DNA from: JAKIYB01 sp964590255
GTDB taxonomy: Bacteria > Armatimonadota > Hebobacteria > CAIYQO01
Direction of reading: 5' to 3'
NCBI GenBank assembly: GCA_964590255.1
Contig: CAZPYA010000013.1
Location: 8,122-72,121 of the forward strand
DNA length: 64,000 nt
Both the position numbers and the translations under genes were made by a program. Within the stretch, counting starts at the first letter, position 1. Every line of letters starts with the position of its first letter. A model generated the notes under the pieces. The model was not told the origin of the DNA. It did no database searches and worked only from the letters and a program-made list of their open reading frames with translations. Positions 1 to 8,728 of this stretch are shown here, one piece after another.

Positions 1-1
1 G

Positions 2-811
2 GCGCAGCATCCGAAGCAGCACCGCCTGCGCTGCGTGCTGGGGCTGGACGCGAAGAACGCCGGCATCATCCTGCCCGACGCCGATCTCGATCAGGCAGTG
101 GCGGAGTGTTTGCTCGGTTCGCTGTCGTATAACGGCCAGCGTTGCACCGCGCTGAAAATCCTCTTCGTACACCAGAGCCTGGCACCGGCGTTCCTGGAGA
201 AGTTCAGCGCCGCTGTCTCCGCGTTGAAGTGCGGCCTGCCGTGGGAGAGCGGCGTGCAGATCACCCCGCTGCCCACGCTGAAGCAGATCGACTACATGCA
301 GGAGCTGCTGGCCGACGCCGCGGCGCTGGGTGGGGCGGTGATGAACCCCGGCGGCGGGGTGGCGACCGGCACGCTGATGACGCCGGCGGTGGTCTATCCC
401 GTGTCACCGCAGGCGCGCCTCTACACCGAAGAGCAGTTTGGCCCGATCGTGCCGGTGTGCCCCTTCACCGACCTTGAGGAGCCGATGCGCTATGTCACCG
501 AGTCGAACTACGGCCAGCAGGTGAGCATCTTCGGCAGCGACAGCGCGCAGATCGCCGCGCTCATCGACCCGCTGGTGAACCAGGTCTGCCGGGTGAACAT
601 CAACAGCCAGTGCCAGCGCGGCCCCGACACCTTCCCCTTCACCGGGCGCAAAGACTCCGCCGAAGGCACGCTCTCCGTCTCCGACGCACTGCGCTGCTTC
701 ACCATTCGCACGCTGGTGGCCGCCAAGCAGACCGAGCAGAACACGCGGATCATCACCGAGATCGTGCGCGAGCATCAGTCGGCGTTTTTGTCGACGGATT
801 TTATTTTCTGA
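2..811 (+). CDS. NADP-dependent glyceraldehyde-3-phosphate dehydrogenase-like aldehyde dehydrogenase (3' part)
   Basis: The reading frame is open from the window edge (codons from base 2) to the TGA at 809-811, so the true start lies upstream; the GTG at 35 is only an internal codon. The visible part covers the catalytic and oligomerisation regions of an aldehyde dehydrogenase. The catalytic cysteine is in SYNGQRCTALK (codon 143-145). The C-terminal stretch NINSQCQRGPD...FPFTGRKDS resembles the non-phosphorylating, GapN-type glyceraldehyde-3-phosphate dehydrogenases, which oxidise G3P to 3-phosphoglycerate with NADP. Oddity: the residue 34 positions before the cysteine, normally the general-base Glu of the ELGGK motif, is Gly (codon 41-43, in LGLDAKN). 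Whether this is normal for the subfamily cannot be decided here. The family is secure; the substrate is inferred. Confidence 0.8.
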   Translation, partial: AQHPKQHRLRCVLGLDAKNAGIILPDADLDQAVAECLLGSLSYNGQRCTALKILFVHQSLAPAFLEKFSAAVSALKCGLPWESGVQITPLPTLKQIDYMQELLADAAALGGAVMNPGGGVATGTLMTPAVVYPVSPQARLYTEEQFGPIVPVCPFTDLEEPMRYVTESNYGQQVSIFGSDSAQIAALIDPLVNQVCRVNINSQCQRGPDTFPFTGRKDSAEGTLSVSDALRCFTIRTLVAAKQTEQNTRIITEIVREHQSAFLSTDFIF

Positions 812-841
812 ATACTACTACCCCGTTACATATCGAGAACT

Positions 842-900
842 CTGGTTCCCCGGATTGAAATCCGGGGCTGGAGAAACGAAGTCCACCTTCGTGGACTGAC
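842..900. repeat. Double-hairpin intergenic element
   Basis: Two perfect hairpins lie side by side between the converging ALDH and desaturase genes. The first has an 8-bp stem (848-855 with 860-867, loop TGAA) and the second a 7-bp stem (880-886 with 891-897, loop CTTC). Neither is followed by a clear T-run. The first hairpin has the same GGATT-ga-AATCC style as the element at 6042-6098, so this looks like one member of a dispersed family that may also end transcription from both sides. Confidence 0.6.
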
Positions 901-921
901 TATTTCGGGATATCGCTCCGC

Positions 922-1950
922 TCAAGCTTTTGGACCTAACGGAGTAGTCGCATGCAGATCGCTGAAAGGCACTAACCGTCCCTGTTCCTCGTCGTACAGG
1001 TTATTGCGCAGGGCGCTCATGCTGGTGCGAAGGGTCTGCGGGGTGACGGATTGCAACTCGGGGGTGGCGTCGTAGCATTGTTGCAGGTGGTAGTTGGGGA
1101 TCATTGAGCGGGCGTGGTGCACGTGGTGGAGGCCGATGTTGCCGGTGAACCATTGCAGCACCCGCGGCAGCCGATAGTACGACGCGCCGTGCAGCACGGC
1201 GTCGGCGAAGTTCCACCGGTCGTCCCGCGCCCAGTAGACGCCGGTGAACTGGTGCTGCACATAGAAGATCCATACGCCCAGCATCCAGGCGAGGAAGAGC
1301 GTCGGTCCCTGCGCCATGAGGTAGGCCGGGAAACCGACCAGCAGGCTGAGTCCACCCACGATGCCGATGAGCGCGATGTCGGTGAACCATACGCTGAAGC
1401 GCGCTTCGGGGGGCGCGCTTTTGATGGGGAAGCGATAGATGAGCGCGAAGAGCACCGCTGAGCCGATGCCGAACATGACGAACGGGTTGCGGTAGATACG
1501 ATACATGGCGCGTGTCAGCCATGGCGCCGCCCGGTATTCGTCCACCGTCATCAGCTTGATGTCGCCCACGCCGCGGTGGTCCAGGTTGCCGAACGTTTCA
1601 TGATGCACGAAATGCGTCCAGCGCCACTGCTCGTATGGGGTGAACGCCAGCACCCCGATGCAATAGCCGAGGATATTGTTGACGCGCTCGGACGGCAGAA
1701 ACGACTCGTGGCAGCAGTCGTGGAAGATAATGAAGGTGCGGATGAAGAACCCCGTTGCGGGCACGCTAAGCGCCAGCGTTATCCAGTAAGGGTACCCATG
1801 ACTGACCAGGTACAGCATCGCGGCCAACAGCGCCAGGTAGGGTACCAGGCTGTTGAAAATTTGTCCCACGGCACGGCGCCAATCCGGCTGGGCATAGGGT
1901 TTGATCCGGTAGAACCACTCCGGTCGTTCTCGTTTATGATCCCCAGGCAT
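922..1950 (-). CDS. Fatty acid desaturase (membrane di-iron, omega-6/delta-12 type)
   Basis: This integral membrane di-iron enzyme introduces a double bond into acyl lipids and so tunes membrane fluidity. All three histidine boxes are present: HDCCHE at residues 77-82, HFVHHE at 113-118 and HHVHH at 275-279, with hydrophobic segments before and between them (about residues 33-50, 55-75 and 180-225). I placed the start at the ATG at 1950, because the conserved-looking sequence begins there. The frame is open up to 2040 with another ATG at 2025, and none of these starts has a good Shine-Dalgarno sequence, so the start is uncertain. The length of about 340 residues is usual for this family. The gene stands alone, converging on the aldehyde dehydrogenase. 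The regiospecificity is not determined by the sequence. Confidence 0.9.
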   Translation of the reverse strand: MPGDHKRERPEWFYRIKPYAQPDWRRAVGQIFNSLVPYLALLAAMLYLVSHGYPYWITLALSVPATGFFIRTFIIFHDCCHESFLPSERVNNILGYCIGVLAFTPYEQWRWTHFVHHETFGNLDHRGVGDIKLMTVDEYRAAPWLTRAMYRIYRNPFVMFGIGSAVLFALIYRFPIKSAPPEARFSVWFTDIALIGIVGGLSLLVGFPAYLMAQGPTLFLAWMLGVWIFYVQHQFTGVYWARDDRWNFADAVLHGASYYRLPRVLQWFTGNIGLHHVHHARSMIPNYHLQQCYDATPELQSVTPQTLRTSMSALRNNLYDEEQGRLVPFSDLHATTPLGPKA

Positions 1951-2264
1951 GATACACGTATTGTCTCGACGCTTGCCGGGTTTGTGTGACTGAATTGCAC
2001 TGAACAATGTCAGAGAAGGTGACATGGGCAACGGGCACACCAGAGAATACTGTCGTCATTCTGCCTTGTTCGCTGGCTCGTGCGCGTTGTTGAGCGCCCT
2101 TGAAATATGACCTCATATGTCTGCGGGCACTCGCCTAGCCCACGAACCAGCGCCCTGCGGCATAATGACGACATTATTCACCGGTGCGCCCAACGGCAAC
2201 ACAGGGTAAGAAATGCACGGTTCGCGGCAGGCATCGGCCGCGCGGGCACCGAAGTTATTATGTC

Positions 2265-3500
2265 ATGCACGACGAATTGACGCCCACCATGCCCGCCCCC
2301 GTGCCGCAGCGCCTCGGTGAGTTCGGCCAGTTGGCCTTGCTGGCGATGCTCTCCGCCTTCATTCCGCTCTCCACCGACATCTATCTCCCCGCGCTGCCGA
2401 CGATCGCGAAAACGTTCGGTGCGACCGAGGCACTGGTGAATCTCACGCTGGTGTTGTTTTTCGTGTTCTACAGCCTCGGCACGCTGATCTGGGGCCCGTT
2501 GAGCGACAAGTATGGCCGCAAGCCGGTGCTGCTTGTCGGGCTGGCCAGTTATGTCATCGCCAGCATCTGCTGCGCCTTTGCCGCCAATATCTACCAGCTT
2601 ATCGCCTTTCGCGTGCTGCAGGCCATCGCCGGCAGCGCCTCGCCGGCCATCGCGGTGGCACTGGTGAAAGAGCTGTTCTATGGCCGCAAGCGCGAGCGCG
2701 GGCTGGTACTCATCCAATCGATGGTGATGATCGCTCCCATCGTCGCCCCCGCCATCGGCTCCGGGTTGTTGTATTTCACCACCTGGAACGGCATCTTCTG
2801 GATGCTCGCGGCCTTCGGCGTAATCGCCTTTGTCTGGAGCCTGGCGCTGCGCGAGACGGTGACGGAGTACTACACCGGCACGCTGATGCAAACCTGGGGG
2901 CAGCTCGGTACCGTGCTGAATAATCGCAGTTTCACGGCACTTCTCGTCATCTTTTCCTGCACGGTGATGCCGCTCTACGCCTACCTTGCCAGTTCGACGT
3001 ATATCTACCAGGACGAATTCGGGCTCTCGCCGCAACTGTTCAGCGCGTTTTTTATGGCCAATGCCGGATGCGCGGTGCTCGCGCCCTTCGTGTACCTTGC
3101 CATCGCCCGGCATGTTAAGCGGCTGCCCATCGTCACCGGCTGCATGCTCTCCATCGCCGTCGCCGGCGCGCTTATCGCCACCCTTGGCCACCTGCGTCCG
3201 CTGGTGCTGGCGCTGTGCATCATGCCCGCCACGCTGGCCATGGGCATCATTCGTCCGCCCAGCGCAAACCTTATGCTCGAGCAGCAAGACGGCGCCACCG
3301 GCGCGGCTTCCTCGCTCATCAACTTCCTCATGTCGCTCATCGGCAGCGTAGGCATGTTGCTTATGTCCGCCGGCTGGCACTCCCGCATTCTCCCGCTGGG
3401 CATGGTGCATCTCATCGCCGGCGGTCTCTGCGGCTTTGCCTGGCTGTTCATCGCCCGTTCTCCGATGATCAAGCACCCGCCAGAGCAGGTGGAGGGGTGA
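2265..3500 (+). CDS. MFS multidrug efflux transporter, Bcr/CflA family
   Basis: This is a 12-helix major facilitator superfamily drug/proton antiporter of the inner membrane. The first helix carries STDIYLPALP, the hallmark of the Bcr/CflA (DHA1) subfamily (bicyclomycin, chloramphenicol and other drugs). The cytoplasmic loop between helices 2 and 3 has the MFS motif GPLSDKYGRKPVL. I chose the ATG at 2265; the next one at 2289 (MPAPVPQ) is also possible, and the frame is open further upstream from 2184 but there the sequence looks untranslated. No strong Shine-Dalgarno sequence precedes either ATG. The gene is followed after 40 bases by a Nudix gene with its own promoter. The transported compound is unknown. 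Confidence 0.88.
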   Translation: MHDELTPTMPAPVPQRLGEFGQLALLAMLSAFIPLSTDIYLPALPTIAKTFGATEALVNLTLVLFFVFYSLGTLIWGPLSDKYGRKPVLLVGLASYVIASICCAFAANIYQLIAFRVLQAIAGSASPAIAVALVKELFYGRKRERGLVLIQSMVMIAPIVAPAIGSGLLYFTTWNGIFWMLAAFGVIAFVWSLALRETVTEYYTGTLMQTWGQLGTVLNNRSFTALLVIFSCTVMPLYAYLASSTYIYQDEFGLSPQLFSAFFMANAGCAVLAPFVYLAIARHVKRLPIVTGCMLSIAVAGALIATLGHLRPLVLALCIMPATLAMGIIRPPSANLMLEQQDGATGAASSLINFLMSLIGSVGMLLMSAGWHSRILPLGMVHLIAGGLCGFAWLFIARSPMIKHPPEQVEG

Positions 3501-3525
3501 AGAGGCGTGATGAGGTGGAATCCGG

Positions 3526-3531
3526 TATAAT
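3526..3531 (+). promoter_or_regulatory. -10 box of the Nudix gene (leaderless arrangement)
   Basis: TATAAT preceded by GG (GGTATAAT). Transcription starting 6-9 bases after the box falls at about 3538-3540, just before the ATG at 3541 but after the ATG at 3532. This favours a leaderless mRNA translated from 3541. No convincing -35 box. Confidence 0.55.
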
Positions 3532-3540
3532 ATGGGTGCG

Positions 3541-3960
3541 ATGGCGGATTTTCACAAAATCGGGTTATTCACCCTGCGCGGCGACCGGATATTGCTGTGC
3601 CGGAAACGCGCGCTGGCCGCGCTGATCCTCCCAGGCGGGCGCATCGAGGCCGGCGAAACCGCATTGGGGTGTTTGGAACGCGAACTGCGGGAGGAACTGG
3701 GCGCGGTGGCGCTCATCCATCCGCAATTCCTGGGCACCTACACAGACCGCGCCGCCACTGACGATCCCGCCGTCGTAAAGACGGTGGAGATTCAGCTCTA
3801 CACCGGCGAACTGCAGGGGGAGCCTGTCGCGTCGTCCGAGATCGCTGAACTGGTCTGGTTTGGGCCAGATGACGACCGCGCGCAGCTCTCGCCGATCCTC
3901 GTTAACCGCATTTTCCCCGATCTTATCGCCCGCGGCCTGCTTCCTTGGGGGGTGATGTAA
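3541..3960 (+). CDS. Nudix hydrolase (MutT-like)
   Basis: This small cytosolic pyrophosphohydrolase cleaves a nucleoside diphosphate linked to another moiety. The complete Nudix box GX5EX7REUXEEXGU is at residues 33-55 (G33, E39, R47, E48, E51, E52, G54), so it should bind Mg2+ and be active. The protein of 139 residues consists of the Nudix fold only, as in MutT-type sanitising enzymes. I chose the ATG at 3541 rather than 3532 because a TATAAT box ends at 3531, so the earlier ATG would not be in the transcript. The substrate cannot be told; the C-terminal part has no extra domain. Confidence 0.88.
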   Translation: MADFHKIGLFTLRGDRILLCRKRALAALILPGGRIEAGETALGCLERELREELGAVALIHPQFLGTYTDRAATDDPAVVKTVEIQLYTGELQGEPVASSEIAELVWFGPDDDRAQLSPILVNRIFPDLIARGLLPWGVM

Positions 3961-4050
3961 TCATGGGTGGCTTTCACGCGCCTTTGCAAAAGACGGGATT
4001 ATTCAACCCCAGATGCTGTGTTGATCCTTGGTGCGCGCTCCCGCGCGCGC

Positions 4051-4095
4051 CCTCACCCCCCATCCCCCTCTCCCAATCCTGGGCGAGGGGGCGTC
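4051..4095. repeat. C-rich/G-rich hairpin repeat
   Basis: A 12-base arm at 4064-4075 pairs with 4080-4091 with one mismatch around the loop ATCC. It has the CCCCTCTCCCA...TGGG-GAGGGG style common in intergenic repeats of many GC-rich bacteria. It sits in the 205-base gap after the Nudix gene, where it may act as a terminator; no T-run follows. Confidence 0.5.
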
Positions 4096-4165
4096 ACAGG
4101 TCAAATGATCAATGGCAGTTATTTTTCGGTCGTGAAATATACAGCATTGCCATGTGGAGGGCCAT

Positions 4166-5983
4166 GTGACCGCCATTGAGCTCCTCGCCCCGGCGAAAGA
4201 CCTGGCCTGCGGCATGGCCGCCATTGACTGCGGCGCCGACGCCGTCTACCTCGGCGCCGGGCGTTTTGGCGCGCGCGAGGCGGCGGGCAACGCGCTCCCC
4301 GACATCGAGGCGCTGGTGCGCTACGCCCACGCATACTGGGCGAAGGTGTATGTCACCGTCAACACGCTGCTCACCGACGAGGAGTTGCCGGCGGCGCAGC
4401 GGCTCATCGAGCGGCTATTTTACTTTGGCGTGGATGGTATCATCATACAAGATGCCGGCCTACTCGAACTCGATCTGCCGCCGGTGCCGCTTATCGCCAG
4501 CACGCAGATGCACAACCATACGCCAGAGCGCGTCGCGTTTCTGGAAGGCGTGGGCATAAAACGTGCTATCCTCGCGCGGGAATTATCGCTGGAGGAGATT
4601 CGCTCCATTCGCGCGCGGACGAGCATTGAGCTGGAAGCGTTCGTACACGGCGCGCTTTGCGTGTGTTACAGCGGGCAATGCTACCTCAGTTACGCCCTGG
4701 GCGGCCGCAGCGGCAACCGCGGACAGTGTGCGCAGCCATGCCGGAAATCGTATACGCTGACCAACGCGCGCGGCGCGGTGCTCGCTCGAAACCAGCACCT
4801 GTTGTCACTGCGCGATCTGAACCTCTCCCATCACCTGGGCGAGTTGCTCGATGCCGGCATTACCTCTATTAAAATCGAAGGTCGGTTGAAGGATAAAAGC
4901 TACGTGGCGAACGTGGTGGCGCATTACCGGCAGGCGCTGGACGCGGAACTGGCGGCGCGCGACCTGCGGCGCGGCTCGTCGGGGCGGAGCATCTACGACT
5001 TCACGCCCGATCCGGTGAAGACGTTCAATCGCGGCTTTTCCAGCTATTTCCTACATGGGCGCGGGGAGCGAGTCGGCGGTGTCAAAACGCCGAAAATGGT
5101 CGGCGAAATCGTGGGGTCGGTGACGGCGCTGCTCTCGCATGGCGCGCGCGTGGAAACGCTGCTTGCTTTGCATCCCGGCGACGGCCTGTGTTTCTTTGAC
5201 GCTCACGGCGCGTTGCGCGGCACCACGCTGAACGGCGTCGATGGCGACTTGCTGCTGCTGGAGAAGTCCGAGCAGTTGGCGGTGGGCATGACGCTGTACC
5301 GCAATCACGACCACGTCTTCCTGGCACATCTGCTGAAATCGGAGACCGCCCGCCGCATCGATGTGCGCTTCACGCTGCGCGAGACGCCGGAGGGGTTGGC
5401 GCTGCAGGTGGTAGACGAGGACGGCAATGCCGCCGTCGTGTCACTCGCCTGTGCGAAAGCGCCCGCCCACCAGCCGGAGATGGCCCTGGAGAACATGCGG
5501 AAGCAGTTCCAGAAGACCGGCGGCACGATCTTCGCCTGTGCGGACGTCGCCATCGAACTATCGCAACCGCTCTTCGTGCCGGTGGCCGCACTGAACGCCC
5601 TCCGCCGCGACGCGATTGAAGCATTAGCTGCCGAGCGCGAAGTGTCGCGCCCAAATGAGCGAGGTGGGGCGGTGCGCAATGACATCCCCTTCCCGCGGAT
5701 GACGCTGGATTACACCGGCAACGTGCTGAACCGCAATGCCGAGGAGTTCTACCGCCGCCACGGCGTGACGACTATCGAACCCGCGGCAGAAACCGGCGTC
5801 CTCGACCTGCGCGGGCGCACGGTGATGACAACGCGCTACTGCATCCGCCACCAGGTCAACCTTTGTCCGAAGCAGGGCGCGCATCGCGCCGCGCCGCTTT
5901 ACCTTACCGACATGGAAGGCAACCGCCTGGAGCTGCGTTTCGCCTGCGACCGCTGCGAAATGGATGTCATTCTGCCAACATAG
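4166..5983 (+). CDS. Peptidase U32 family protein, RlhA-like (23S rRNA C2501 hydroxylase)
   Basis: A U32-family protein of 605 residues, close in length and layout to RlhA (formerly YdcP), which together with an iron-sulfur system hydroxylates C2501 of 23S rRNA. An N-terminal TIM-barrel-like part begins with ELLAPAKDL...GADAVYLGAG. The U32 signature E-x-F-x2-G-A-L-C-x4-G-x-C-x-L-S is at about residues 157-175, followed by a second cysteine pair near 188 and 192; these cysteines are the probable Fe-S ligands. A C-terminal region with CxxH and CDRC cysteine pairs follows. I chose the GTG at 4166 because GGAGG (4156-4160) stands 5 bases before it; an in-frame GTG at 4154 has no such site. The RlhA role is inferred from family resemblance; other U32 proteins act in ubiquinone or tRNA modification. 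Confidence 0.8.
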   Translation: MTAIELLAPAKDLACGMAAIDCGADAVYLGAGRFGAREAAGNALPDIEALVRYAHAYWAKVYVTVNTLLTDEELPAAQRLIERLFYFGVDGIIIQDAGLLELDLPPVPLIASTQMHNHTPERVAFLEGVGIKRAILARELSLEEIRSIRARTSIELEAFVHGALCVCYSGQCYLSYALGGRSGNRGQCAQPCRKSYTLTNARGAVLARNQHLLSLRDLNLSHHLGELLDAGITSIKIEGRLKDKSYVANVVAHYRQALDAELAARDLRRGSSGRSIYDFTPDPVKTFNRGFSSYFLHGRGERVGGVKTPKMVGEIVGSVTALLSHGARVETLLALHPGDGLCFFDAHGALRGTTLNGVDGDLLLLEKSEQLAVGMTLYRNHDHVFLAHLLKSETARRIDVRFTLRETPEGLALQVVDEDGNAAVVSLACAKAPAHQPEMALENMRKQFQKTGGTIFACADVAIELSQPLFVPVAALNALRRDAIEALAAEREVSRPNERGGAVRNDIPFPRMTLDYTGNVLNRNAEEFYRRHGVTTIEPAAETGVLDLRGRTVMTTRYCIRHQVNLCPKQGAHRAAPLYLTDMEGNRLELRFACDRCEMDVILPT

Positions 5984-6041
5984 AAGCCGGGCACTTTTAT
6001 GCTTTTTAACTTTTTATTGCCACTTTGCTTTTTCTCATGCG

Positions 6042-6098
6042 GGGATTGAAATCCCAACCTGCCGGGCCTTGCGGCCGGGCGTCCCTCTACAGGGACGC
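6042..6098. repeat. Double-hairpin intergenic element
   Basis: The first hairpin is GGGATT/AATCCC (6042-6047 with 6050-6055); the second is a perfect 8-bp stem GCGTCCCT/AGGGACGC (6079-6086 with 6091-6098, loop CTAC), with a GC-rich stretch between. Its layout matches the element at 848-897. It lies between the U32 gene and the uracil-DNA glycosylase gene. Confidence 0.55.
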
Positions 6099-6146
6099 AG
6101 CGGATCAGGATAAGTGAATTAACACTTTCTAGGAATTGGAGCCGAC

Positions 6147-6854
6147 ATGTCCCTGATCGAGATCACCCGTCGCCTCGCCGCTGACGTTGACGCGTTGCGC
6201 TTCGCGCCGCCGACGGCGTATGTTTATAATCCGTTGGTATATGCGCGCGCCGCCCACGAACAGTACCTGGAGCGCTTCGGGCAGGGCCCGCGCGAGGCGC
6301 TGCTACTCGGCATGAACCCCGGCCCATTCGGCATGGCGCAGACGGGCGTGCCATTCGGCGATCCGGTGCTGGTGCGCGAGTGGATGGGCATCGAGACGCC
6401 TGTCGGTACGCCGCCGCACGAACATCCGAAGCGCCCCATTCAGGGCTTCCAATGTCCGCGCCGCGAAGTGAGTGGCATGCGCCTATGGGGCTGGGCGCGC
6501 GACCGCTGGGGCACACCCGACGCCTTTTTTGCGCGCTGCTTTGTGGTGAACTACTGCCCGCTGGTCTTCATGGAGGACAGCGGAAAAAACCGCACGCCGG
6601 ACAAGCTTCCCGCCGCCGAGTCTGCTGCCCTCTATGCCGTCTGCGATTGCGCGCTACGCGCCATCGTCGAACTCATGCAACCACGGGTCGCCATCGGTAT
6701 CGGTGGATTTGCCGAAGCACGACTGGTTGCCGCGCTTGCTGGACTGGATATACAGATTGTCCGTCTGCTGCATCCCAGTCCCGCCAATCCGCAGGCTAAC
6801 GCGGGGTGGGCCAAGTTCGCGGATGCCAAGTTCGCGGAGTTGGGATTGCTGTAG
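6147..6854 (+). CDS. Single-strand-selective uracil-DNA glycosylase, SMUG1 type
   Basis: This enzyme removes uracil and oxidised pyrimidines such as 5-hydroxymethyluracil from DNA, starting base-excision repair. The SMUG1 motif 1, GMNPGPFGMAQTGVPFGD, is at residues 55-72, with the asparagine N57 at the catalytic position. Motif 2, HPSPANP, starts at H209. The 235-residue length fits bacterial SMUG1 proteins (family 3 of the UDG superfamily). The ATG at 6147 follows GGAATTGGAG at a usable distance. The gene seems monocistronic; a large inverted repeat lies right after its stop codon. Confidence 0.93.
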   Translation: MSLIEITRRLAADVDALRFAPPTAYVYNPLVYARAAHEQYLERFGQGPREALLLGMNPGPFGMAQTGVPFGDPVLVREWMGIETPVGTPPHEHPKRPIQGFQCPRREVSGMRLWGWARDRWGTPDAFFARCFVVNYCPLVFMEDSGKNRTPDKLPAAESAALYAVCDCALRAIVELMQPRVAIGIGGFAEARLVAALAGLDIQIVRLLHPSPANPQANAGWAKFADAKFAELGLL

Positions 6855-7162
6855 ATTATTGGAGCGCGGATTTTCAATCCGCACGAAATTTCACATGGTC
6901 TATTGAGCAAACAGAGTGGTCATACGTGCGGATTACAAATCCGCGCTCCAGTATTTTCGGGCACACCAGAGAAAAATGATTTATTGAGTATATTTACTGA
7001 TTTTTGGATCGGGACGGCGAGAAATTTCGTCCAATCGCTCATTCGGAAAAAATCGACAAGCAACAAAGTATCTATATCTTCACCATTAGCCTGAAAGATG
7101 CCTTCGTTGCGCCGGGGTGGCATCATGACGCCACTATAGCAAACAAGCGTATGTTTGCCAAG
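6855..7162. other. Intergenic gap with large inverted repeat
   Basis: This 308-base stretch separates the converging SMUG1 and FetB genes and is more AT-rich than its neighbours. It holds the inverted repeat described separately (6860-6950) and a 7-bp stem-loop (GCAAACA at 7139-7145 with TGTTTGC at 7152-7158) just past the end of fetB, a weak candidate for its terminator. I see no convincing gene in it. Confidence 0.6.
6860..6950. repeat. Large inverted repeat of GGAGCGCGGATT units
   Basis: The arms 6860-6884 and 6926-6950 are inverted copies matching at 23 of 25 positions, around a 41-base loop. Each arm is itself nearly palindromic (GCGGATT...AATCCGC). Relics of the same GGAGCGCGGAT-start sequence follow the stop codons at 30558 and 58392. 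It could fold into a long stem in RNA and act as a bidirectional terminator, or be a small mobile repeat. Confidence 0.7.
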
Positions 7163-7960
7163 CTATTTTACGGTTTCTGTCACATCGCGCAACTGCTGCG
7201 CCGGCGTAAACAACAGCCGCGTAGCCGCAAGCACGCCCACCACGCTGGCGATGACGGCGGCCGCAGTAATCATATACATCACGACGATCTGATAGTGTAC
7301 GGCCTGGGTGGGCGCCTGCCCGGCGATAATCTGACCGGTCATCATGCCGGGTAGCGAGACGATGCCGACCACGAGCATCGAGTTAACGCTGGGCATCACC
7401 GCTGTGCGCAGCGCGTCGCGGCGGATGCGCGTCACCGCTTGCGCAGGTGTCGCCCCCAGCGCCAGCGCGGCCTCCACCTCAGCACGGCGGCGGCGCAGGT
7501 CGCCGGAGAAACGGTCCACCGCCAGCGCCACCGCTGTCATGGCATTACCGACGATCATCCCCGCCAGCGGCAGCAGGTAGCGCGGATCGTACCAGGGGGA
7601 AATCCGCAGCACCAGCGCGGTCACGAAGGCCAGCACCAGCGCGCCGCCGATGAGAATCGCCGCGGTGAAGACAGCCCGACGACCCGCGAACGGCACGGCC
7701 ATCCGTCCCTGCGCGGTGTGGATGGCCACAACGAACATCAGTGCCAGCGCCAGCAGCGTCAGCCAGACGTTGCGGCTGTCGAAAATGAACGCCAGCACGT
7801 AGCCGGTCAGCGTCAACTGCACGAAGGTGCGCACCGCGCCCCAGAGCATGTCGCGACCGAGCCCGAGCCGCAGGTGCCATGAGAGCAGCATGGCGACCAG
7901 CACCAGCGCGCCGGAGATGGCAACGTTCCAGAAGTTCAGCGTAATGATGTCGTGTGTCAT
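7163..7960 (-). CDS. fetB: ABC transporter permease FetB-like (UPF0014/YbbM)
   Basis: The membrane subunit of a FetAB-type ABC exporter; in E. coli FetAB helps export iron and gives resistance to oxidative stress. About seven hydrophobic segments span the 265 residues. The cytoplasmic stretch RRAEVEAALALGATPAQAV is the coupling-type motif typical of the family, followed by MPSVNSMLVVGIVSLPGMMTGQI, which is nearly invariant in UPF0014 proteins (long name split: MPSVNSMLVVG, then IVSLPGMMTGQI). The ATG at 7960 lies only 3 bases after the fetA stop, so the two are co-transcribed and probably translationally coupled. The substrate (iron or another metal) is inferred from the family. Confidence 0.88.
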   Translation of the reverse strand: MTHDIITLNFWNVAISGALVLVAMLLSWHLRLGLGRDMLWGAVRTFVQLTLTGYVLAFIFDSRNVWLTLLALALMFVVAIHTAQGRMAVPFAGRRAVFTAAILIGGALVLAFVTALVLRISPWYDPRYLLPLAGMIVGNAMTAVALAVDRFSGDLRRRRAEVEAALALGATPAQAVTRIRRDALRTAVMPSVNSMLVVGIVSLPGMMTGQIIAGQAPTQAVHYQIVVMYMITAAAVIASVVGVLAATRLLFTPAQQLRDVTETVK

Positions 7961-7963
7961 CGA

Positions 7964-8671
7964 TTACTCCATCGCCGCCAGCGCGCCGCGAGCGTCAGGG
8001 AAGAGTTGGGCGGCGCCGTCGTGCAGCAGCAGCACCGGACAAGCCATCTCCGCCAGCCACTCGCGGGTGTGTGTCACCATCACCTGTGTCTGTCCGCGCT
8101 CGCGGTTGCGCCGCAGCAGCGTGGTGATGATCAATCGCGCACTTTCTTCGTCGAGTGCCGAGGTCGGCTCGTCAAGCAACAATACGTCGGGGTTGAGCGC
8201 CAGTGCCCGCGCCAGCGCCACCCGCTGCGTCTGCCCGATAGAGAGCTGGTCATGTGGGCGGTCGAGCAGTTCTGCCGGCAGGCCTACTTCCGCCAGCAGC
8301 GCCGTTGCCACCGTCGTTTCCAGCGTCCGATTGAGCAGCGTCATCGGGTAAGCAAGATTGTCGAGTACCGTGCCGTCGAGCAGGAAGGGTTGCTGGAACA
8401 GCATGCCCACGCGCCGCCGCAACGCCGGCGGATCGATCTCGCGCAGGTCGACGCCGTCCAGCAGGACGCGCCCCTCGGTTGGATCGTCCAGCCGGTTCAG
8501 CAGGCGCAGCAGGCTGGTCTTCCCGGCTCCTGACGGCCCGATAATCGCCAGTCGTCCGCCGACCGGCACATCGAAGGAGCCGTCGACAAGTATGGGGCGC
8601 GATTGTGCCCCGCCTGCACCCGGGGCGCGGCGACGGATCACGACATGGTCGACGGTGATGCGTGCGGTCAT
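7964..8671 (-). CDS. fetA: ABC transporter ATP-binding protein FetA-like
   Basis: The ATPase partner of the FetB permease encoded just downstream. Walker A GPSGAGKT is at residues 45-52, the Q-loop at about 93-94, the signature LSIGQ at 143-147 (a Q-T-Q-R variant of the usual LSGGQ), and Walker B LLLDE at 164-168, followed by the D-loop SALD. The 235-residue length is that of a single ATPase domain. The ATG at 8671 has no clear Shine-Dalgarno site. The D-2-hydroxyacid dehydrogenase gene ends 57 bases upstream on the same strand, so read-through from it is possible, but a functional link is not evident. Confidence 0.88.
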   Translation of the reverse strand: MTARITVDHVVIRRRAPGAGGAQSRPILVDGSFDVPVGGRLAIIGPSGAGKTSLLRLLNRLDDPTEGRVLLDGVDLREIDPPALRRRVGMLFQQPFLLDGTVLDNLAYPMTLLNRTLETTVATALLAEVGLPAELLDRPHDQLSIGQTQRVALARALALNPDVLLLDEPTSALDEESARLIITTLLRRNRERGQTQVMVTHTREWLAEMACPVLLLHDGAAQLFPDARGALAAME

Positions 8672-8728
8672 ATAGCTGTCATTTCGCGGGTGTTCGCCGC
8701 GTTCCTACCGGGAAAGGTACAGTTTTGC

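Noticed and set aside
2178..3476. A 432-residue minus-strand frame opposite the Bcr/CflA transporter
   Set aside because: It is the antisense of a clear membrane transporter; its His/Gly/Arg-rich composition is that of a GC-rich shadow frame.
4051..4095. Repeat at 4.05 kb considered as the start of a CRISPR array or tandem repeat
   Set aside because: It is a single hairpin with no repeated spacer-like units.
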